Counted from the stretch's first letter, positions 1 through 15,051 are shown. The stretch is DNA of 35,162 nt from an uncultured Pelagibacteraceae bacterium (GCA_902537905.1 CACBDD010000008.1:1-35162); one strand, 5' to 3'. The notes: a model not told the origin generated them from the sequence alone. Numbers and translations are program-made.

Positions 1-2450
1 AAGAATATCAAGTGATGAGAAACGCATCGATTGCATGTCTTAGAAAAATTGGAGTTGAAACAGGTGGATCAAATGTTCAGTTCGCAATTAATCCTAAAAA
101 TGGAAGAATGGTTGTAATTGAAATGAATCCAAGAGTATCTCGTTCATCTGCACTTGCATCAAAAGCAACTGGTTTTCCAATCGCCAAAGTTGCTGCCAAA
201 CTTGCCGTTGGCTACACTTTGGATGAATTAAAAAATGAAATTACAAAAGTAACACCTGCATCATTTGAACCAAGTATAGATTATGTGGTAACAAAAATTC
301 CAAGATTTACGTTCGAAAAATTTTCAACCTCTCCAGCTACATTAGGAACTTCTATGAAATCAGTTGGTGAAGCAATGGCAATAGGTAGAAATTTTAAAGA
401 GTCATTACAAAAAGCTCTCGTTTCACTTGAAACTGGCTGTTCAGGTTTAGATAGAATTTTTGATTTAAATAAAAAACAAATTGAGAAAAAATTAAAAGAA
501 AATATCCCAAATAAAATTCTACTAGTCGCAGAAGCAATGAGGAAAAAAATCAGTTTAAAAACAATTTACAAATTATCTAAAATTGATCCTTGGTTTTTAG
601 AACAAATTAAAGAAATTGTAGACAATGAAATTAATATAAAAAACAAAGGATTACCTAAAAATTTTAATGAGTTTAATCGAATAAAATCAATTGGATTTTC
701 AGATAAAAAACTATCTGAATTAACAAACTTATCTGAAGATAGTGTTAGACGAAAAAGAATGGCTCTAAAAATATTACCTGTGTTTAAAAAAGTAGATACT
801 TGTGCAGCTGAATTCAAATCATTCACTCCTTACATGTATTCTACATATCAAAGAAATTTTTCAATTAACTCTGAATGTGAAGCAGATCCAACTCAAAGAA
901 AAAAAATAATTATACTTGGTGGTGGACCAAACAGAATAGGTCAAGGAATTGAGTTTGATTATTGCTGCTGTCAGGCTAGTTTTTCATTGAAAGATGCGGG
1001 TTTTGAAACAATCATGGTCAACTGTAACCCTGAAACTGTATCAACAGATTATGACACTAGTGATCGATTATATTTTGAACCATTAAAAGAAGAATATGTT
1101 TTTAATATAATTAAAAAAGAAAAAGAAAAAGGAAATTTGGTTGGTGTGATTGCTCAGTTCGGTGGTCAAACTCCTATAAAACTTGCAAAATTTTTACATG
1201 AAAACAAATTACCAATTTTAGGAACACAATATACTTCAATTGATTTAGCAGAAGACAGAGACAGATTCAGAAATTTATTAAATAAACTAAAACTTAAACA
1301 AGCAGAAAGTGGAATTGCCAAAACTTTCAAGCAAGCAATTCAAATTGCAGAAAATATTGGTCTACCTTTAATGGTTAGACCGTCTTATGTATTGGGTGGA
1401 AGAGCAATGGAAATTGTTCACGAAAAAAGTCAACTTAAAAATTTTGTTGAGGAAGCTTTTAAAGCTGCTGAAGAAAATCCAATTCTTATTGATAAATTTA
1501 TTGACCATGCAATGGAAGTAGATGTTGATGCGATATCAGACGGAAAGCAAGTTCATGTTGCTGGAATTATGCAACATATTGAAGAAGCAGGAATTCACTC
1601 TGGGGATTCCGCATGCAGTTTACCTCCAGTATCTATTAAACCATACTTAATTAAAGAAATAGAAAATCAAACTAAAAAATTAGCTATAGCTTTAAAAGTT
1701 AAAGGTTTCATGAATGTTCAATTTGCAATCAAAAAAGATGAAATTTATGTAATTGAAGTAAATCCAAGAGCAAGTAGAACAGTACCATTTGTATCGAAAG
1801 CTAAAGGTCTCCCGCTAGCTAAAATTGCATCACGTATAATGGCTGGTGAAAAAATATCTAAATTTAATTTAAAAGATAAATCAAAAGGAATGTATGCAGT
1901 AAAAGAAGCAGTATTTCCTTTTAATAAATTTCCAAATAGTGATTTACTTTTAGGGCCTGAGATGAAGTCAACAGGTGAAGTTATGGGATTTGATAAAAAC
2001 TTTGGAATGGCATTTGCAAAAAGTCAAATTGGCGCTGCAAATTCTTTACCTAAACAAGGACTGGCTTTTGTCTCATTAAAAGACTCTCACAAAGATGAGG
2101 GAATAAATTTAGCTAAAGAGTTAATCAAATTAAACTTCACACTATGTGCAACCAAAGGTACTGCAGAATACATTAGAAAGCATGGAATGAAATGTAAAAT
2201 AATCAACAAAGTAAGCAGTGGATCTCCTCATATTGTAGATGTTTTAGATTCAAAAAAAATTGCACTTGTTATCAATACCGGTGGAGGAAACTCAGAGCAT
2301 AGATTAAGTGATGCAATTGCCCTTAGAAGAGCAACGCTAAAAAATAAAGTTCCATATTGTACAAATATGTCTACCGCACAAGCCTGTTTAGAAGCAATAA
2401 GATCGCTTAAAACTAAAAAATTAGAAGTTACTTCACTTCAAGATATTTAA
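1..2450 (+). CDS. carB: Carbamoyl-phosphate synthase large subunit (5' truncated by window edge)
   Basis: This subunit makes carbamoyl phosphate from bicarbonate, ATP and ammonia supplied by CarA, feeding arginine and pyrimidine synthesis in the cytosol. The reading frame is open to the left edge (first full codon at base 3), so the true start lies outside; about 815 of the usual ~1070 residues are present. The tail of the first ATP-grasp half shows [10 protein letters not shown] (about 115-150). The second synthetase half begins near base 900 ([17 protein letters not shown]) and repeats the motif as EVNPRASRT. The C-terminal MGS-like allosteric domain runs from about base 2070 (TKGTAEYI, then [10 protein letters not shown]). 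The internal duplication is diagnostic. Its stop TAA lies in a TTAA shared with the stop of the convergent downstream gene. Confidence 0.98.
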   Translation, partial: EYQVMRNASIACLRKIGVETGGSNVQFAINPKNGRMVVIEMNPRVSRSSALASKATGFPIAKVAAKLAVGYTLDELKNEITKVTPASFEPSIDYVVTKIPRFTFEKFSTSPATLGTSMKSVGEAMAIGRNFKESLQKALVSLETGCSGLDRIFDLNKKQIEKKLKENIPNKILLVAEAMRKKISLKTIYKLSKIDPWFLEQIKEIVDNEINIKNKGLPKNFNEFNRIKSIGFSDKKLSELTNLSEDSVRRKRMALKILPVFKKVDTCAAEFKSFTPYMYSTYQRNFSINSECEADPTQRKKIIILGGGPNRIGQGIEFDYCCCQASFSLKDAGFETIMVNCNPETVSTDYDTSDRLYFEPLKEEYVFNIIKKEKEKGNLVGVIAQFGGQTPIKLAKFLHENKLPILGTQYTSIDLAEDRDRFRNLLNKLKLKQAESGIAKTFKQAIQIAENIGLPLMVRPSYVLGGRAMEIVHEKSQLKNFVEEAFKAAEENPILIDKFIDHAMEVDVDAISDGKQVHVAGIMQHIEEAGIHSGDSACSLPPVSIKPYLIKEIENQTKKLAIALKVKGFMNVQFAIKKDEIYVIEVNPRASRTVPFVSKAKGLPLAKIASRIMAGEKISKFNLKDKSKGMYAVKEAVFPFNKFPNSDLLLGPEMKSTGEVMGFDKNFGMAFAKSQIGAANSLPKQGLAFVSLKDSHKDEGINLAKELIKLNFTLCATKGTAEYIRKHGMKCKIINKVSSGSPHIVDVLDSKKIALVINTGGGNSEHRLSDAIALRRATLKNKVPYCTNMSTAQACLEAIRSLKTKKLEVTSLQDI

Positions 2451-3112
2451 GAATTTACTTTCCAGTCAGTTTCAAAAGTTACGTAGTTTACTTGAATGCA
2501 TCGTCTTTCTTTAACTATAGTTTTTTTTTCCATACCGTGCCAAGTATTTGGTCCACTAGTAAACATATAGCCATAATTATTTTTATAAGGAACAGTTTTA
2601 ACTTTTTCTAATTTTTCATTATAAAAATCAGTTCCCAAATCTTCAGATTCATTAGTATTATTAACAAATATTAAGCCTGACATTAATTTTTCTTTAATAT
2701 CGCAATGAGGCTTTAACCAAAAACCCTCTCGATCACAAATAACTTCAACCCTTACATATGAATTTGAAAGATCTTTACCAATCATTTTTGAAATAGTTTG
2801 ATGAACTTCTTGAGATTGAAGTTCGTTAATAAATTTTACTAGATTTGGAAATTGTTTTTCATTTTCTTTGGTCACAAAACATCTAAATTTAATTGCTTTA
2901 CCACCAGATGCTATACCTTCTCTAAATTCAGCAGCACCACCATCTATCGCTCTAGTTCCATCATAGCTAAGGTTATGCTTACTCACATCAGGGATATCAG
3001 CTTTAACAATTTCTTCAATTGCTCCGTCTGTAAGTGCATTATGATATTCCCAATGATCAAACGGAAAATCATGTTTCTTTGATTGAGTTTGAATTGAATT
3101 TAAAAATGACAT
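2447..3112 (-). CDS. Putative 2OG-Fe(II) oxygenase-like protein
   Basis: A 221-residue soluble protein without signal peptide. I infer a double-stranded beta-helix Fe(II)/2-oxoglutarate dioxygenase from a facial-triad pattern: H136-x-D138 (in KPHCDIKEK) and a distal H192 (NTWHGMEKK), followed by R203/R204, which could bind the 2-oxoglutarate carboxylate. Spacing (54 residues between HxD and the distal His) suits the family. The substrate cannot be read from the sequence. The start ATG overlaps the stop of the upstream ELM1-family gene by one base (TAATG), suggesting translational coupling and a shared task. Its stop overlaps that of carB on the other strand by 4 bases. It could be a related cupin-like hydroxylase; family assignment is moderate. 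Confidence 0.7.
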   Translation of the reverse strand: MSFLNSIQTQSKKHDFPFDHWEYHNALTDGAIEEIVKADIPDVSKHNLSYDGTRAIDGGAAEFREGIASGGKAIKFRCFVTKENEKQFPNLVKFINELQSQEVHQTISKMIGKDLSNSYVRVEVICDREGFWLKPHCDIKEKLMSGLIFVNNTNESEDLGTDFYNEKLEKVKTVPYKNNYGYMFTSGPNTWHGMEKKTIVKERRCIQVNYVTFETDWKVNS

Positions 3113-4056
3113 TAAAAATTTATTTTTTGTTTAATAATATTTGCTACTCTATTTGTTTCATCTAGTTTTTCATAGTTCCAAATTTCTATTTCTTCGCCTA
3201 AGTTTCTAGTTATATTTAATTCTCTAAATAAATTTCTAAATCTTTGGAATCTTTTGTCATTTTTTTTTGGTAAAATATTAGCGACATAGATTGGTTTACC
3301 TGTCAAAGCAGCTTCTGAGATCATAGAGCTAGAGTCGCATGTAACAACTATATTTTCAGATAAAGCTAAAGCAGATAAATATGCCTTTTTATCTACATTC
3401 ATAATTATAGTATGATTTTTTCCAAAGAACTCTTTGGCGTAATGAATAGTATTTATTGGTGTTCTCATTGATGGAATGACTACTAATTGAAAATTATGTT
3501 TCTTCATTAATTTATAAAACATTGAGAAAATATGTTTCATATTCTTAGTTGAATAATCATAATATTTTGTTGGTCCTCCCATGATTAAGCACCAAACTTT
3601 TCTTTCATCTTGTTTAATGAAAGATTTTAAATAATCTTTATTTTCCTCAATTTCTTTTTCTGAAAGATAATGAATTGCTCCTTTAGTATTAATAACATTT
3701 TCTCCATTTATTCCATCATGTTCAGGGGCAACAATAAAATCAAAATAATTAAAATCTATTTTTGGATCTTGAATATGAATATTAAAAACCTTTTTTTTAG
3801 AAATACTTTTTAGATGAATAGAAGGAATTACACTTTTTCTTCCACAAGAGATTATTAAATCAAAATCATTATCATTGATTTTTTTATATATGTTTTGGGA
3901 AATTGGGGTTAATTTAGGTGGAACAAATTTCCAAAAATTTTTTAGTTCAACCTTGTGGTGTGTAAAATCAATATCAAGTGCTTTAGCAAGTCCCTCGACT
4001 TGACTAATCATTCCATGCATTCCTTGAGTTAATAATAAACCTTTTAATTTAGACAT
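3112..4056 (-). CDS. ELM1/DUF1022 family protein (mitochondrial fission ELM1-like)
   Basis: A 314-residue protein that resembles the ELM1 family (DUF1022, COG3660) found in alphaproteobacteria and plant mitochondria. Recognisable family blocks are SCGRKSVIPS (about 71-80), NIHIQDPKIDFNYFD followed by IVAPEHDG, the NTKGAIHYLS segment, an LIMGGPTKYY block (about 158-167) and a C-terminal VTCDSSSMISEAALTGKP motif. The last motif has the look of a GT-B glycosyltransferase donor-binding site. Bacterial function is not established; an envelope glycan role is only inference. It has no membrane segment. It is divergent from trxB across 21 bases and co-directional with the 2OG-oxygenase-like gene, which it overlaps by one base. 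Confidence 0.85.
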   Translation of the reverse strand: MSKLKGLLLTQGMHGMISQVEGLAKALDIDFTHHKVELKNFWKFVPPKLTPISQNIYKKINDNDFDLIISCGRKSVIPSIHLKSISKKKVFNIHIQDPKIDFNYFDFIVAPEHDGINGENVINTKGAIHYLSEKEIEENKDYLKSFIKQDERKVWCLIMGGPTKYYDYSTKNMKHIFSMFYKLMKKHNFQLVVIPSMRTPINTIHYAKEFFGKNHTIIMNVDKKAYLSALALSENIVVTCDSSSMISEAALTGKPIYVANILPKKNDKRFQRFRNLFRELNITRNLGEEIEIWNYEKLDETNRVANIIKQKINF

Positions 4057-4077
4057 TTATCACTATATAGCTTTCAT

Positions 4078-5025
4078 ATGAGTCAAAATCCAACTAAACA
4101 CACAAAAGTGTTAATAATTGGATCTGGTCCTGCCGGATACACAGCAGCAGTTTATGCTGCTCGAGCAATGTTAAATCCAATTTTAGTTCACGGTTCAGAG
4201 CCTGGTGGACAACTTACAACAACAACTGATGTAGAAAATTTTCCAGGATTTGCTGAAGTTATTCAAGGGCCGTGGTTAATGGATCAAATGAAAGAACAAG
4301 CTAAAGCAGTGGGAACTGAAATGATTGAAGATCATATTGGTTCTGTAAATTTAAAATCCACTCCATTTGAAGCTGTTGGTGATAGTGGCCAAAAGTATAC
4401 TGCAGATAGCATAATTATTTCAACAGGTGCACAAGCAAGATGGTTAAACATTAAATCTGAACAAGAATTTAGAGGATTTGGAGTTTCTGCATGTGCTACG
4501 TGTGATGGTTTCTTTTTTAAAGACAAAGAAGTTGCTGTAGTTGGAGGTGGTAATGCTGCAGTAGAAGAAGCCATGTTTCTTACAAAATTTGCATCAAAAG
4601 TAAAATTAATTCATAGACGAGATAGTTTGAGAGCTGAAAAGATGCTTCAAAAGAAATTGATGGAAAATAAAAAAATTGAAATTGTTTGGGACTCTGTAGT
4701 TGAAGATGTTTTGGGTGATAGTGAACCCAAAAATGTTAAGGGTATAAAAATTAAAAACTTAAAAACTGAAAAAACAGAAGAAATAAAATTAGATGGATTG
4801 TTTATTGCTATTGGTCATGATCCAGCTACTCAGCTTTTCAAAGATCAATTAGAAATGGATAAAGAAGGTTATTTAATTACAAAACCAGATTCGACTGAAA
4901 CAAATATTCCTGGAGTTTATGCTGCAGGTGACGTTAAAGATAAAACTTTTAGACAAGCAGTTACAGCTGCAGGAATGGGATGTATGGCAGCTTTAGAGGC
5001 TGAAAAACATCTTTCACATAATTAA
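4078..5025 (+). CDS. trxB: Thioredoxin-disulfide reductase
   Basis: An NADPH-dependent flavoenzyme that reduces thioredoxin in the cytosol. The sequence shows an FAD-binding GSGPAG near residues 15-20, the redox-active C139-A-T-C142 (SACATCDG), an NADPH-binding GGGNAAVEEA near 156-165 with the following HRRD, and the C-terminal FAD motif GVYAAGDV. At 315 residues the length is typical of the low-molecular-weight class. The ATG at 4078 leaves a short N-terminus before the first beta strand; no Shine-Dalgarno sequence precedes it. The next gene starts on the base after its stop, so the two are probably cotranscribed. Confidence 0.97.
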   Translation: MSQNPTKHTKVLIIGSGPAGYTAAVYAARAMLNPILVHGSEPGGQLTTTTDVENFPGFAEVIQGPWLMDQMKEQAKAVGTEMIEDHIGSVNLKSTPFEAVGDSGQKYTADSIIISTGAQARWLNIKSEQEFRGFGVSACATCDGFFFKDKEVAVVGGGNAAVEEAMFLTKFASKVKLIHRRDSLRAEKMLQKKLMENKKIEIVWDSVVEDVLGDSEPKNVKGIKIKNLKTEKTEEIKLDGLFIAIGHDPATQLFKDQLEMDKEGYLITKPDSTETNIPGVYAAGDVKDKTFRQAVTAAGMGCMAALEAEKHLSHN

Positions 5026-6048
5026 ATGTCAGAAAAAGTATTACTCACTGGCATTAGTGGGTTTGTTGCAAAACATATTGCTATTGAATTACTAAATTCA
5101 GGTTACGAAGTTTTAGGGACTGTCAGAAATTCAAATTCAATTGAACAAACAAAAAAAACATTAGAAGAAAATAATGTAGCAATTAATAATTTATCTTTTG
5201 TAGAATTAGATTTATTAAAAGATGAAGGCTGGAATGAAGCTGCAAAAGGCTGCAAATATATAATTCATGTAGCCTCTCCTTTCCCTCTAAAAGTTTCAAA
5301 TGATAGGGAATCGCTTACTCCAGCTGCAAAAGATGGAACTTTAAGAGTTTTAAATGCCGGAATAAATGCAGGAGTTGAACATTTTGTTAAAACTTCTTCC
5401 ATAGTATGCATGTTCAGAAAACCAAACAGGTCAAACCCTTATACATTTGGTGAAAATGATTGGACTGATTTAGACTGGGATAAAACTACTGATTATTTTG
5501 TATCCAAAACAAGAGCTGAAAAAGCTGCGTGGGATCTTATGGAAAGCAAAGGTCTTAAAAATAGTCTTACGTGCATCAATCCTGGCTTTATTTTAGGAGA
5601 TTTTTTGAATGAAAAAAATTGTACATCAATGGAATATATCAAGCAATTGCTTCAAGGAAAATTTCCAGCTGCACCAAAGTTTTCAGTAATGATATCTCAT
5701 GTAAAAGATATTGCAAAAGCACATGTTCTATCTTTAAAAAATAAAAGTGCTGGTGGTAGAAGGTTGATTGTTGGATCTGAAGTAAGAAGTATTCTTGAAT
5801 TATCACAGATAATGGCAAAAAATATTCCAAGCCATGCAAAAAAACTTCCTAAAAGAGAATTACCAAATTTTATGGTTAAACTTCTAAGTTATATAGATAC
5901 AAGTGCTAAAAATATGGTTCCTGATCTTGGTCTAAAAATGCAAACAGACCAAAGATACTCGGAAGAAATTCTTAAAATGAAATTCATAGCATCTGAAATT
6001 GCAGTTGTTGATGCGGCAAAATCAGTAATAAGACTAAATTTAGCTTGA
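5026..6048 (+). CDS. NAD(P)-dependent extended SDR reductase (dihydroflavonol reductase/aldehyde reductase-like)
   Basis: An extended short-chain dehydrogenase of 340 residues. It starts with the nucleotide-binding motif TGISGFVA (a TGxxGxxA variant), has an HVAS segment that resembles the 4-reductase branch, and has a catalytic YFVSK (YxxxK). This subgroup reduces carbonyls in small molecules; the particular substrate is not evident, and the plant-type annotation dihydroflavonol reductase should be read as family only. Zero bases separate it from the trxB stop. Its 3' end overlaps the convergent SDR gene by 9 bases. Confidence 0.85.
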   Translation: MSEKVLLTGISGFVAKHIAIELLNSGYEVLGTVRNSNSIEQTKKTLEENNVAINNLSFVELDLLKDEGWNEAAKGCKYIIHVASPFPLKVSNDRESLTPAAKDGTLRVLNAGINAGVEHFVKTSSIVCMFRKPNRSNPYTFGENDWTDLDWDKTTDYFVSKTRAEKAAWDLMESKGLKNSLTCINPGFILGDFLNEKNCTSMEYIKQLLQGKFPAAPKFSVMISHVKDIAKAHVLSLKNKSAGGRRLIVGSEVRSILELSQIMAKNIPSHAKKLPKRELPNFMVKLLSYIDTSAKNMVPDLGLKMQTDQRYSEEILKMKFIASEIAVVDAAKSVIRLNLA

Positions 6049-6696
6049 AGTTAATTCAACTATTTCATCAGACTCAAAAATAGTTTTTTCTAAATTTTCA
6101 TTTGCAATTTTTATCATAGCTTTAGCAACAGTTGCTGAATGAATTGGTTTCATTTTCTTTAGAGGTCCTAAAAATAAAGGAGACAATAATTTAAATACAA
6201 AAATTCCAATTTTTTCACCTACTCTCTTTTCTTGTCTATTGCCTAATAAAAAAGAAGGTCTCATAATTCCAAGTTTTGAAAAGTTAAGTCTTTTTAACTC
6301 TTCTTCAACTAATCCTTTAAATTTTAAATAATCCCCTGAACTTTTTGGATCTGCATAACCTGATGAAACAAAAACAAATGAATTTACTAAATTTGATTTT
6401 GCTATTTGAGCAACTTGTTTTGGAAGCTCGAGTTCTACTCTTTTATACTCATTTTTATCTGGTGAATTTTTCTTTGTTGTTCCAATACAAAAAAAACAGT
6501 CATCTCCTTTAATATCTTCTCTATGATTTTCTATATTTTTAAAATCTGTTTGAATAATTTCAATTTTTGGATCATTTAATTCTATTGAAGAACGGACAAA
6601 TATTTTAATTTTAGAGTAATTATCATTCTGAATAAGTTGATTTAAAACATGTCCTCCAACTAATCCAGTTGAGCCAAATAGTAATGCTGTTTTCAC
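6040..6696 (-). CDS. NAD(P)-binding atypical SDR (HTATIP2/TIP30-like)
   Basis: A 218-residue Rossmann-fold protein with an N-terminal dinucleotide motif (LFGSTGLVGGHVL, residues 6-18), a CIGTTKK segment, the block FVFVSSGYADP and a YLKFK (YxxxK) pair near residues 123-127, then MRPSFLLGNR. This layout matches small atypical SDRs of the HTATIP2/TIP30 and oxidoreductase group. Substrate unknown. It lies 3 bases downstream of the aminotransferase on the same strand, so the two are probably one transcript; no pathway link is evident. The 3' end overlaps the facing reductase gene by 9 bases. Confidence 0.82.
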   Translation of the reverse strand: MKTALLFGSTGLVGGHVLNQLIQNDNYSKIKIFVRSSIELNDPKIEIIQTDFKNIENHREDIKGDDCFFCIGTTKKNSPDKNEYKRVELELPKQVAQIAKSNLVNSFVFVSSGYADPKSSGDYLKFKGLVEEELKRLNFSKLGIMRPSFLLGNRQEKRVGEKIGIFVFKLLSPLFLGPLKKMKPIHSATVAKAMIKIANENLEKTIFESDEIVELTSS

Positions 6697-6699
6697 TTC

Positions 6700-10079
<3,380 letters not shown>

Positions 10080-10098
<19 letters not shown>

Positions 10099-10832
10099 TT
10101 ATAACAGGTGGAGCAACAAGAATTGGTGCTGCGATAGCAAAAAAATTATCTGGTCCAAATATTGAAATCTTGATCCATTTTAATAAATCAAAATTAAAAG
10201 CTGAGAAATTAAAAAAAGAACTATCAAAAAATGGTACTAAAGTTTACTTAGTTAGAGGTGATTTGAGTAAAGAAAATGATGTAAATAAAATTGTAAAATA
10301 TGCAAAATCAAGACTTAAATATTTTGATTGTCTAATTAATAACGCTTCATTATTTGAAAATGATAAATTAGAAAACTTTACAACAGATAGTTGGGGACAA
10401 CATTTAAGAACAAATTTAAGAACACCTGCATTATTATCAAAAGAATTTGCAAAAAATGTTAAAGGAACAAATAACAATATAATTAATATTATTGATCAAA
10501 GAGTTTTCAAACTAACTCCATATTTTTTTTCCTATACCATTAGTAAAACTGGTCTTTATACTTTAACTAAAACTAGTGCTATGAGTTTGGCTCCGAAGAT
10601 AAGAGTAAACGGTATAGCGCCTGGCCCAACTATTAAAAATCAAAGGCAATCTGAAAAACATTTTAGAAAACAGTATTTAGCAACACCGTTAAAAAGACAG
10701 GTGGATGTTGAGCAAATATGTAATGCTGTTGACTTTTTTATAAATAATATATCTATTACAGGTCAAGTTTTAGCAATAGATAGTGGGCAAAATTTAAACT
10801 GGCAAACACCAGATATAATGGGCAAAGAATGA
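10080..10832 (+). CDS. Pteridine-reductase-like SDR (FolM/PTR1 type)
   Basis: A classical SDR of 250 residues: TGGATRIG (9-16), NNAS (87-90), and a catalytic set D139-Y152-K156 in place of the common Ser-Tyr-Lys. The Asp with 13-residue spacing to Tyr matches Leishmania pteridine reductase PTR1 (Asp181, Tyr194, Lys198) and separates it from ordinary 3-oxoacyl reductases. Such enzymes reduce dihydropterins or dihydrofolate with NADPH. It overlaps uvrB by 19 bases and joins folB through ATGA, which supports a pterin/folate role. It could be a dihydromonapterin reductase or an alternative dihydrofolate reductase; the exact substrate is inference. Confidence 0.8.
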
Positions 10833-11240
10833 AAAGAAGTAATTTTAAGATTATAAGAATAAATAAAAATAAAAGTCTTTTTAATTACGAAAAGAAAATT
10901 CTAATTAATGAACTAATTTTAAATTTAAAACTTGGCTATTATGACTTTGAAAAGAAAAAGCCTCAAAAAGTTAAATTTAGCCTAGAAATTGATTACGAGG
11001 ATAAAAAGCCATCAAGTGATAAAGATATAAAATCGATTGTTAATTATGGAACAATTGTAAAATTAATCACAAAACTTGTTAAAAAAAAACATTACAACTT
11101 TCTTGAAACATTAGCTGAAGCGGTATTTGATGAATTATTCAAAGATCAAAGGATTGCTAAAATAATGTTGAAAATTGAGAAATTGGAAATTCTTAAGCAA
11201 TGTTCATCTGTTGGTATTCAAATTACCAAAAAAAGAAGTC

Positions 11241-11254
<14 letters not shown>
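10829..11254 (+). CDS. folB: Dihydroneopterin aldolase
   Basis: FolB cleaves 7,8-dihydroneopterin to 6-hydroxymethyl-dihydropterin in folate synthesis. Family signatures are visible although the protein (141 residues) is diverged: [18 protein letters not shown] (25-42) with the conserved start of the domain, the [15 protein letters not shown] block, [15 protein letters not shown] and the C-terminal CSSVGIQIT strand. It is about 20 residues longer at the N-terminus than typical FolB (about 120). The ATG is inside the upstream stop (ATGA), indicating coupling with the pteridine-reductase-like SDR. Its 3' end overlaps uvrC by 14 bases. Confidence 0.88.
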
Positions 11255-13076
<1,822 letters not shown>

Positions 13077-13078
13077 TT

Positions 13079-13663
13079 ATGTTAAAAAAAATTCCAAATA
13101 TTCTAACAATAGGAAGAATAATAATTGTACCCTTCTTCGTTTTAGCTTTCTATCTTCCGGGATTCTATGGTGATTTAACTGCTTTAATTTTATTTATAAT
13201 TGCTTCATTTACAGATTTTTTAGATGGCATGCTGGCTAGAATGTTAGGCCAGGAATCTAAATTAGGAGAACTATTAGATCCTATCGCAGATAAAATAATA
13301 GTTGCTACAGCTCTAATTTTGCTGGTGATGGATGGAACAATTCAAAATTATGAAGTAATTGCAGCTATAATAATTTTAACTAGAGAAATATTAATTTCAG
13401 GATTACGAGAATTTTTAGCAAAAGGTCAGATTAAACTTCCAGTCTCAAATCTTGCTAAACTTAAAACAGTGTTACAAATGGTTGCTATTGGTCTTCTTCT
13501 TTCAGGGGATACTGGAAATAAAATAATCAACTTTGAAGATTATAACGCTCAAACTATTGGTATTATTCTTTTATGGTTGTCAGCTGCGATCACTTTATTT
13601 ACAGGTTATGATTACTTACGAAAGGGTATTGATCACGCAATATCTGAAGACAATAAAGACTAG
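13079..13663 (+). CDS. pgsA: CDP-diacylglycerol-glycerol-3-phosphate 3-phosphatidyltransferase
   Basis: PgsA commits CDP-diacylglycerol to phosphatidylglycerol synthesis in the inner membrane. The 194-residue protein has the complete CDP-alcohol phosphotransferase signature D-x2-DG-x2-AR-x8-G-x3-D-x3-D with D46, D49, G50, A53, R54, G63, D67 and D71, and several hydrophobic helices (about 14-45, 72-90, 128-142, 160-177). It starts 2 bases after uvrC, an old and widespread uvrC-pgsA pairing. Genes for molybdopterin synthase that often follow in alphaproteobacteria are absent. The stop is one half of a CTAG shared with ilvE on the other strand. Confidence 0.95.
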   Translation: MLKKIPNILTIGRIIIVPFFVLAFYLPGFYGDLTALILFIIASFTDFLDGMLARMLGQESKLGELLDPIADKIIVATALILLVMDGTIQNYEVIAAIIILTREILISGLREFLAKGQIKLPVSNLAKLKTVLQMVAIGLLLSGDTGNKIINFEDYNAQTIGIILLWLSAAITLFTGYDYLRKGIDHAISEDNKD

Positions 13664-14541
13664 GCTGCTTTTTTCTTTCTTACCAGTGCTTGATAACTTT
13701 CATTAAGATCAATGATGGTATCACAAACTTTAAATTGATTTTCTGCAATACAAGATACAGGCGTAACCTCAGCAGCGGTTCCTGTTAAAAAGCATCCTAC
13801 AAAATTAGGAAGTTCTTTTGGACTAATTTTTCTTTCATGAACTTTGATGTTTTTTGATTTTGCAATTCCGATTACAGTTCTTCTTGTAATTCCATCTAAA
13901 AATGAATCTGGAATTGGTGTATGAATTTCTCCATTTTTGTCTTTAAAAAATACATTGGCCCCTGTTGCTTCAGCAATATTACCTTCATGATCCAACATTA
14001 AAGAATCAGTGTAACCTTGTTTTTCAGCCTCATGTTTAGATAACGTACAAATCATATACAAACCTGATGCTTTAGTATCCCAAGGAATAGTATTAGGAGC
14101 TGGTCTTCTCCAGTTTGAAATATTTAATTTAATTCCCTCAACTTTTAGTTTTGGATCAAAGTAAGATCCCCACTCCCAAGTTGCAATTGCAACATGAATT
14201 TTTGTTTGTTGTGCTGATATTGCCATCATTTCGGTACCTCTCCAAGCAACTGGTCTTACATATCCATTTTCTACATTCTGAGTAGCAATAATTTTATTTG
14301 AAGCAGCATTTATTTGCTCTTCGGTATAAGGAATTTCAAAACCCATTCTTCTAGCAGAATGAAAAAATCTAGAGGTATGTTCCTCTAACTTGAAAATAGA
14401 CCCATCATAAACTCTTTCACCTTCAAAAACACAACTTGCATAATGCAAACCATGACTTAACACATGGAGCTTTACATCTTCCCAGTCAACAAGTTCATCG
14501 TTGTACCAAATTTTTCCAGATCTTTTATCGTACGGTATCAT
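13660..14541 (-). CDS. ilvE: Branched-chain amino acid aminotransferase
   Basis: IlvE performs the last step of valine, leucine and isoleucine synthesis. This class IV PLP enzyme of 293 residues shows HGLHYASCVFEG (30-41) with the substrate-side GER, PLP-binding K157 in PWDTKASGLY, E191 in the AEATGANVFF block, the phosphate-binding region DGITRRTV, and the C-terminal FLTGTAAEVTPV. The ATG at 14541 gives the usual N-terminus (MIPYDKRSGKIWYN). It faces pgsA tail to tail with a 4-base overlap and is divergent from a MarR-type gene across 72 bases that contain a perfect palindrome. Confidence 0.96.
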   Translation of the reverse strand: MIPYDKRSGKIWYNDELVDWEDVKLHVLSHGLHYASCVFEGERVYDGSIFKLEEHTSRFFHSARRMGFEIPYTEEQINAASNKIIATQNVENGYVRPVAWRGTEMMAISAQQTKIHVAIATWEWGSYFDPKLKVEGIKLNISNWRRPAPNTIPWDTKASGLYMICTLSKHEAEKQGYTDSLMLDHEGNIAEATGANVFFKDKNGEIHTPIPDSFLDGITRRTVIGIAKSKNIKVHERKISPKELPNFVGCFLTGTAAEVTPVSCIAENQFKVCDTIIDLNESYQALVRKKKAA

Positions 14542-14542
14542 T

Positions 14543-14576
14543 AGTGAAAATATTTTAAAATATCAGTGAAAAATAT
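14543..14576. promoter_or_regulatory. Candidate operator between ilvE and the MarR gene
   Basis: The 72-base divergent gap holds a perfect 14-base palindrome at 14550-14563 (ATATTTTAAAATAT), flanked by a near-direct repeat AGTGAAAATAT (14543-14553) and AGTGAAAAATAT (14565-14576) spaced 22 bases, about two helical turns. MarR-family dimers bind palindromes near their own promoters, so this is a plausible autoregulatory site that would also cover the ilvE leader. In DNA this AT-rich such palindromes arise by chance, so confidence is low. Confidence 0.35.
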
Positions 14577-14613
14577 CTTTGTATCTTTGATATGTCAATA
14601 TAACTTACCCATT

Positions 14614-15051
14614 ATGAAAGAACTTTTATATCTTAAAGACGATCAACTTAAGGGTTTAATTGAAAAATTATTTGTAAGTTATAGAGAGACATTTTCTGAC
14701 TCTAAAAAAATTTTAGACAAATATTCAATTGGTGTAGCCCACCATAAGGTTATTCATCTGATTTCTTCCTATGAAGGTATCTCTATCTCAGATCTTCTAA
14801 AAAAATTAAAAGTAACAAAGCAGAGTCTTAACAGAGTTTTAAAAGATTTAATTAAGTTAGAGATCATAATATTTAAGAAAAATGATCAGGATACAAGGGT
14901 TAAACATGTGTTTTTAAACGAAAAAGGAAAGAAAATATTTGAAGAAATTTTCAATTTACAAAAAAAAAGAATTTATTCTGCTCTTTTAAATTCAACTTCA
15001 GAAGAAGTTGTTAATTTTGACAATGTATTAAATAAAATAATTGATGGATAA
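14614..15051 (+). CDS. MarR-family transcriptional regulator (PetP-like by context)
   Basis: A 145-residue winged-helix regulator. I start it at the ATG at 14614 (MKELLYLKDD); an ATG at 14566 in frame adds 16 residues that reach into the ilvE leader and look unlike the family. The MarR wHTH occupies about residues 45-107: VAHHKVIHLI, ISISDLLKKLKVTKQSLNRVLKDLI as the recognition region, and the wing DQDTRVKHVFLNEKG. The reading frame ends inside the start of a response regulator gene (ATGGATAA), followed by a histidine kinase. This MarR-OmpR order resembles the petP-petR pair described in Rhodobacter next to the bc1 genes; orthology is inference. Confidence 0.88.
   Translation: MKELLYLKDDQLKGLIEKLFVSYRETFSDSKKILDKYSIGVAHHKVIHLISSYEGISISDLLKKLKVTKQSLNRVLKDLIKLEIIIFKKNDQDTRVKHVFLNEKGKKIFEEIFNLQKKRIYSALLNSTSEEVVNFDNVLNKIIDG

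Noticed and set aside
2852..3082. Plus-strand open frame opposite the 2OG-oxygenase gene
   Set aside because: Cys/Phe/Ser-rich, no recognisable domain, and opposite a gene with a plausible active-site triad and coupled start.
11175..11240. Longer uvrC start inside folB
   Set aside because: It encodes the folB 3' end in another frame; the ATG at 11241 gives the standard UvrC length and N-terminus.
14566..14613. Longer MarR start
   Set aside because: The 16 extra residues would occupy the ilvE leader and do not resemble MarR N-termini.
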